Of a DNA stretch of 35,164 nucleotides, positions 32,090 through 35,164 are shown in pieces; position 1 is the stretch's first letter; each line of letters opens with the position of its first letter. The notes under the pieces were generated by a model that was not told the DNA's origin, did not search any database, and saw only the letters and a list, made by a program, of their open reading frames with translations. Position numbers and translations under genes: made by a program. The DNA is from Saksenaea vasiformis B4078. Its lineage: Eukaryota > Mucoromycota > Mucoromycetes > Mucorales > Saksenaeaceae. The stretch covers positions 1 to 35,164 of the forward strand of contig JNDT01001882.1 in assembly GCA_000697055.1 (NCBI GenBank). Reading direction: 5' to 3'.

Positions 32090-33227
32090 ATGGCTGCTCC
32101 TGTTGCAAGAAAAGTGCTTGTTGTCGGAGGCTCTGGCTTTCTCGGTAAGTTTTAAAAGAAAAACAAAGTTTACCATGGTAGCCATTGACATTAGCAATGA
32201 CAAAAAGGCATGAGTGTATGCAAGTTTGCAGCCGCCAAGGGGTGGGAGACTGTCAGTTTGAGGTAACGCTACCAAAACATTCTATCTTTTGAGCTAAACA
32301 ATCCTGTTTTTAATAGTCGAAGGGGTGAGCCTGAGGTATTCCGGCAAGAGAAACCACGGTGGGCCGAAAAGGTAACCCTTGTTTTTCTTTTCTTCTGATG
32401 TACTTAGTAAAAAAAAAACTCCTACTTTTAAGGTTCATTGGCTTTCTGGAGATTCATTGGATGCATCTACGTATGCAGATAGTTTAGAGGGAGTAACCAA
32501 TGTGGTGCATACGGTTGGCATCTTGCTGGAGGCTGATTATAAGGGCCTTGTCCAAGCCCAGTCATTGTGTGAAGCTGCCAGCGATGTCCCACGTGTGATT
32601 GCTGAGTTGATGGGGATGAAAGATCATGGTAATCCGTTGGATCCTAACCGACCGAAGCCTGTGACTTATGAAATGATGAACCGGGATACTGGTAAAAAAG
32701 AAAGAGACAACAGAGGGATAGGAAGTTGCTGATATCCTTCCTGGGATATGGGTTTAGCTATTGCTGTTGCCAATACTCTTGCCAAGGTTCAGTCCATGCA
32801 ATCATTTGTCTATATTTCCAGTTCGGATATATTCCCATTCGTCAATCCTCGTTATATCACGACAAAACGGGAGGCAGAACGGTATTTATTCCGCCAAGCT
32901 TTCCAATCTACCGTCCTGCGACCAGGTAAAATAGCTTATCTTATGCACATAAATGGGAAGCTCACCGGTAAGATATGATTGTCAACAGGTTTTATGTATA
33001 GTCAAGATAGACCTGCTGGTCTTCCACTGGCTACTGGTTTGCAATTGGCCAATGCGTTAACAAGTCCTTTTTCCAAAGCATTGGCTAGTTTACCCTGCGG
33101 AACCAGCCTGACAACACCTCCGCTTCATGTAGATACAGTAGCTAGAGCGGCGGTTGCAGCGATTGAGAAGGATACCAAAGGCATTTTTGACGTTGAAGGT
33201 ATTCAAGACCTGAGTCATGCATTTTAA
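32090..33227 (+). CDS. COQ11: COQ11-type NAD(P)-binding protein (276 aa)
   Basis: Six exons: 32090-32144, 32208-32262, 32317-32371, 32433-32691, 32758-32925 and 32989-33227, all in phase. Residues 8-19 (KVLVVGGSGFLG) form the dinucleotide-binding loop of an atypical short-chain dehydrogenase. SRRG follows the second strand, VVHTVGILLE the fourth, and YITTK matches the YxxxK position. Similarity to yeast Coq11 (YLR290C, 277 aa) and NDUFA9-type proteins is recognised from pattern and length. Coq11 belongs to the mitochondrial coenzyme-Q synthesis complex and modulates ubiquinone synthesis. No obvious long presequence is seen before the nucleotide-binding strand. The exon 1 to 2 splice needs an acceptor at AAAAAG, which restores the loop glycine. 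Confidence 0.85.
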
Positions 33228-33299
33228 ATGATTGGATCGTTCCATGTCACCTGGTCAACCAAAGAAAGAGAGAACCCCAACGCTGATGTGAAAGATGAT

Positions 33300-33418
33300 T
33301 AAAAAAGAACGTTTTTCTTTTTCTTTTCCCACTTTTCATTTCTCTTTTCTTTTCTTTTTTTCTTTTTTTCCTTTTTTCTTCTTTTATTTACTTCTTTTTT
33401 TTATTTTTTATACATCTT
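33300..33418 (+). repeat. T/C-rich tract upstream of the unknown gene
   Basis: About 120 nt almost free of G, made of TTTC/CTTT and T runs, ending just before the ATG at 33421. It probably belongs to the promoter or leader of that gene. It is open in the same frame, so a longer start at 33295 is formally possible but would encode mostly Phe/Ser. Confidence 0.7.
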
Positions 33419-33420
33419 TT

Positions 33421-34452
33421 ATGAAGTTATTATTACTGAGTACCCCTTCACCGGTCCGACCGGAAAGGCGGCTTTTTAAAGTTGTCCGCAAAAGGATTCA
33501 GACGACGACAGCACAACGTCGAACGATTGTGTCTGCATCTTCCAATCAAACCTCAGCAGCAGCAGCAGCACTTTCATTAGGTCATGCTACAACCAGTGCA
33601 GGCGGTGGGGCAGGTGGCGGTGGCATGTTGTTTCCTCGTACGGCGGTTGTGGGTTATGCACGTGTCCCGTTTGGAGGAGGAGGAGGAGGAGGAGGAGGAG
33701 TAGTGCGACCATTGGCGCCACCGCTGACAAACCATCCTTGTACTTTTCATCATCCTCCAGAAGATATGCCAGTAGCAGATAAAAATGCCGATCGTTATAC
33801 CCGCATGTTCACCAGAGATCATCAATGTCGAGGGATGGTCGATCTGATTCAAACAAATCATACTGACAAACGACCTGGTTTGGTACGGCGGTCTACCGTG
33901 GGTCATGCAAAAGAACAGCAACAACAAGCCTACTACTGTTCGCAGGTTTATTTGTCCATCATGTTGAGTCCGTCCTCTGCCATAGAGACCACCCCCATTC
34001 TCCCCTCTGAAATAACAACAGCAGCATCATCATCATCATCGACGACAATCACGCTGGATCAATCCTTGATACAATCAATTCATACGCTTGCTGAGCGTGT
34101 ACGGCTCCATTTCGCATACATTCTCATGCTTCTTCGAAGACTTATGGGTCATAACTGTACATTTGACGTTGCCCTGGATGGTGGCGAATTACGAATTATT
34201 TTCCCATCCCATCTTTTTGCACCTTATCCACCCACCAAAGAACGAGCACGGCGGTGGCTCGACTGTATTGGCATTGATCCCGAAAGTCCTCATTTTACGA
34301 TTGACGAACAAATGAAACCAAAATCAGATCCTACGGAGGAGGATGAAGTGTTTGGACCTGAATATTTTAAAGGAATTCATTTGTTTTTAGACCATGTAGA
34401 TGATCTGATTGAAATGGGCCCGGCCTTTTACCACCGTCGACATAGTCGTTAA
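33421..34452 (+). CDS. unrecognised protein (343 aa)
   Basis: A single open frame. I chose the ATG at 33421 because the frame before it is the low-complexity T/C tract. The first 60 residues are basic and may act as a mitochondrial presequence (MKLLLLSTPSPVRPERRLFK, many Arg, no acidic residue). Then come Ala- and Gly-runs (GGA codon repeat at about 33675-33701), a conserved-looking stretch with CTFHHPPEDMP and DRYTRMFTRD, a Gln/Ser-rich linker, and a folded C-terminal part of about 125 residues (LAERVRLHFAYILMLLRRL, CTFDVALDGGELRIIFPSHLF, FKGIHLFLDHVDDLIEMG). I do not recognise the family. No intron is needed. Confidence 0.7.
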   Translation: MKLLLLSTPSPVRPERRLFKVVRKRIQTTTAQRRTIVSASSNQTSAAAAALSLGHATTSAGGGAGGGGMLFPRTAVVGYARVPFGGGGGGGGGVVRPLAPPLTNHPCTFHHPPEDMPVADKNADRYTRMFTRDHQCRGMVDLIQTNHTDKRPGLVRRSTVGHAKEQQQQAYYCSQVYLSIMLSPSSAIETTPILPSEITTAASSSSSTTITLDQSLIQSIHTLAERVRLHFAYILMLLRRLMGHNCTFDVALDGGELRIIFPSHLFAPYPPTKERARRWLDCIGIDPESPHFTIDEQMKPKSDPTEEDEVFGPEYFKGIHLFLDHVDDLIEMGPAFYHRRHSR

Positions 34453-34830
34453 TGATTTTTTTAATACGTTACTTCGCCCTGAAAGCTTCCTCCACCCGCC
34501 CCCCCTTTTTCTTCTTCTTCTTCTTCCTCTTTTTGTTTGTTTACAGAAACATGGAAAAATGAAGCTGGTTTCCTTCGAGGATATGTCAGTCTTTTTTTTT
34601 TTTTGGTTAACAGTTGAAAGTGAATGTATATATAAGAAAGCGAAGAAAAATGATAGGATGGGTAAAGAAAAGCAAATGCGACGACGAAAGAAAAAGAAAA
34701 AGAAAAAGAAAACAGTATAGCAAACTACAACATTGGGTGATGATATCAAATGAGCCCGCTCATGGTGAATAAGGATGTAAAGGTTGGAGAGAGAGAGGGA
34801 GAGAGAGAGAGAGAGAGAGAGAAAGAACGG
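34453..34830. other. convergent intergenic region with microsatellite
   Basis: Lies between the stop codons of two converging genes. It contains pyrimidine-rich and T-rich runs, an A-rich AAAGAAAAAG repeat near 34687-34712, and the GA array at 34788-34822. No gene seen. Confidence 0.6.
34788..34822 (+). repeat. GA microsatellite
   Basis: About 17 GA dinucleotides with one GG interruption, just 3' of the PAQR stop codon on the opposite strand. Confidence 0.9.
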
Positions 34831-35164
34831 TTAGACCAAACATCCGTAGGAATAACGTTGACTGTAAAAGTGAAGAGTAGCTCTATAATGGAACTATAAA
34901 GAAAAGAGGGAAAATAAATTCGTGTTAGATCAAGTTCTTAAGTAAAATAAAAAAGAATATATGACTTACAAAGATGCCAAAGCAGACAAAAATATGCCAA
35001 ATGGCATGACTTGTCATACCCGCAAAGTCAAAACGTCCTGGGAAAGCTCGTTCAGGAAAGCGGTTGGCATCTAACAAGACACGTGTTATTATTATTATTA
35101 TTATTATTATCCAAGCGGAGGGTAACTTACAAAACACGACGCCTAGGATATACATGGTAACGCT
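34831..35164 (-). CDS. PAQR / Izh-type seven-helix membrane protein, 3' part
   Basis: Cut by the right window edge. Three exons are visible: 35164-35131 (continuing outside), 35070-34970 and 34893-34831. The spliced sequence reads MYILGVVFYANRFPERAFPGRFDFAGMTS in pieces, then SHAIWHIFVCFGIF and a final helix. The pattern YA.R.PER..PG.FD followed by SH..WH is diagnostic of the progestin/adipoQ receptor (hemolysin III) family, where the SHxxWH histidine helps hold zinc. Fungal members (Izh) affect zinc, sterol and lipid homeostasis at membranes. The last exon was chosen because it keeps phase and supplies helix 7 (FHYRATLHFYSQRYSYGC); read-through from 34970 gives a hydrophobic but shorter alternative. 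The intron 35071-35130 holds an ATT trinucleotide repeat (35087-35110). Confidence 0.88.

Overview
The window looks like nuclear DNA of an early-diverging, Mucoromycota-type fungus. This is inferred from gene structure and content, not from a species-specific marker. Genes are split by many short GT..AG introns (38 to about 220 nt), intergenic DNA is rich in T/A homopolymers and CT/GA microsatellites, and the proteins include fungal-type NF-YA/HAP2, TFIIS, SCYL2, COQ11 and PAQR homologues next to families seldom described in moulds (LINES, tandem RA-PH adaptor). Gene models were built by hand by joining exons so that splice sites and reading phase agree; every exon junction quoted keeps the frame.

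Layout. 1-2939: gene-poor, with only a weak 78-codon ORF and short repeats. 2940-6114 (+): a secreted protein of about 1035 residues with a beta-rich head, charged linkers and a very long Pro/Glu tandem-repeat tail. 6216-7699 (-): LINES homologue, divergent from 8010-9030 (+), NF-YA/HAP2, across a 310-bp shared promoter holding three ATTGG (CCAAT) motifs. 9031-10174: microsatellites. 10175-12985 (-): RA-PH adaptor. 13853-15253 (-): TFIIS. 15392-17541 (-): Myb/SANT protein with a C-terminal U-box-like domain. 17907-20175 (-): protein with two copies of a fungal domain of unknown function (probably DUF8032). 20176-21951: no gene seen.

21952-27766 is a tandem segmental duplication. The right-hand copy holds two intact minus-strand genes: a Rad60/Esc2/NIP45-type SUMO-like-domain protein (26117-27766) and a secreted PEBP (24941-25789). 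The left-hand copy holds the same two genes in the same order, both broken by frameshifts or stops (about 23040-24395 and 21952-22722). The intergenic DNA between them is also duplicated.

28627-31933 (+): SCYL2-type pseudokinase in 14 exons, including a GC-AG intron and a 20-nt microexon. 32090-33227 (+): COQ11-type NAD(P)-binding protein. 33421-34452 (+): unrecognised protein. 34831-35164 (-): 3' end of a PAQR membrane protein cut by the window edge.

The genes are mostly unrelated housekeeping or regulatory functions (transcription, membrane traffic, ubiquinone synthesis, genome stability), so this is ordinary chromosome rather than a cluster or island. The most unusual items are the Pro/Glu repeat secreted protein, the decayed tandem duplicate and the SANT/U-box fusion. 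I see no mobile element, CRISPR array, rRNA or convincing tRNA.
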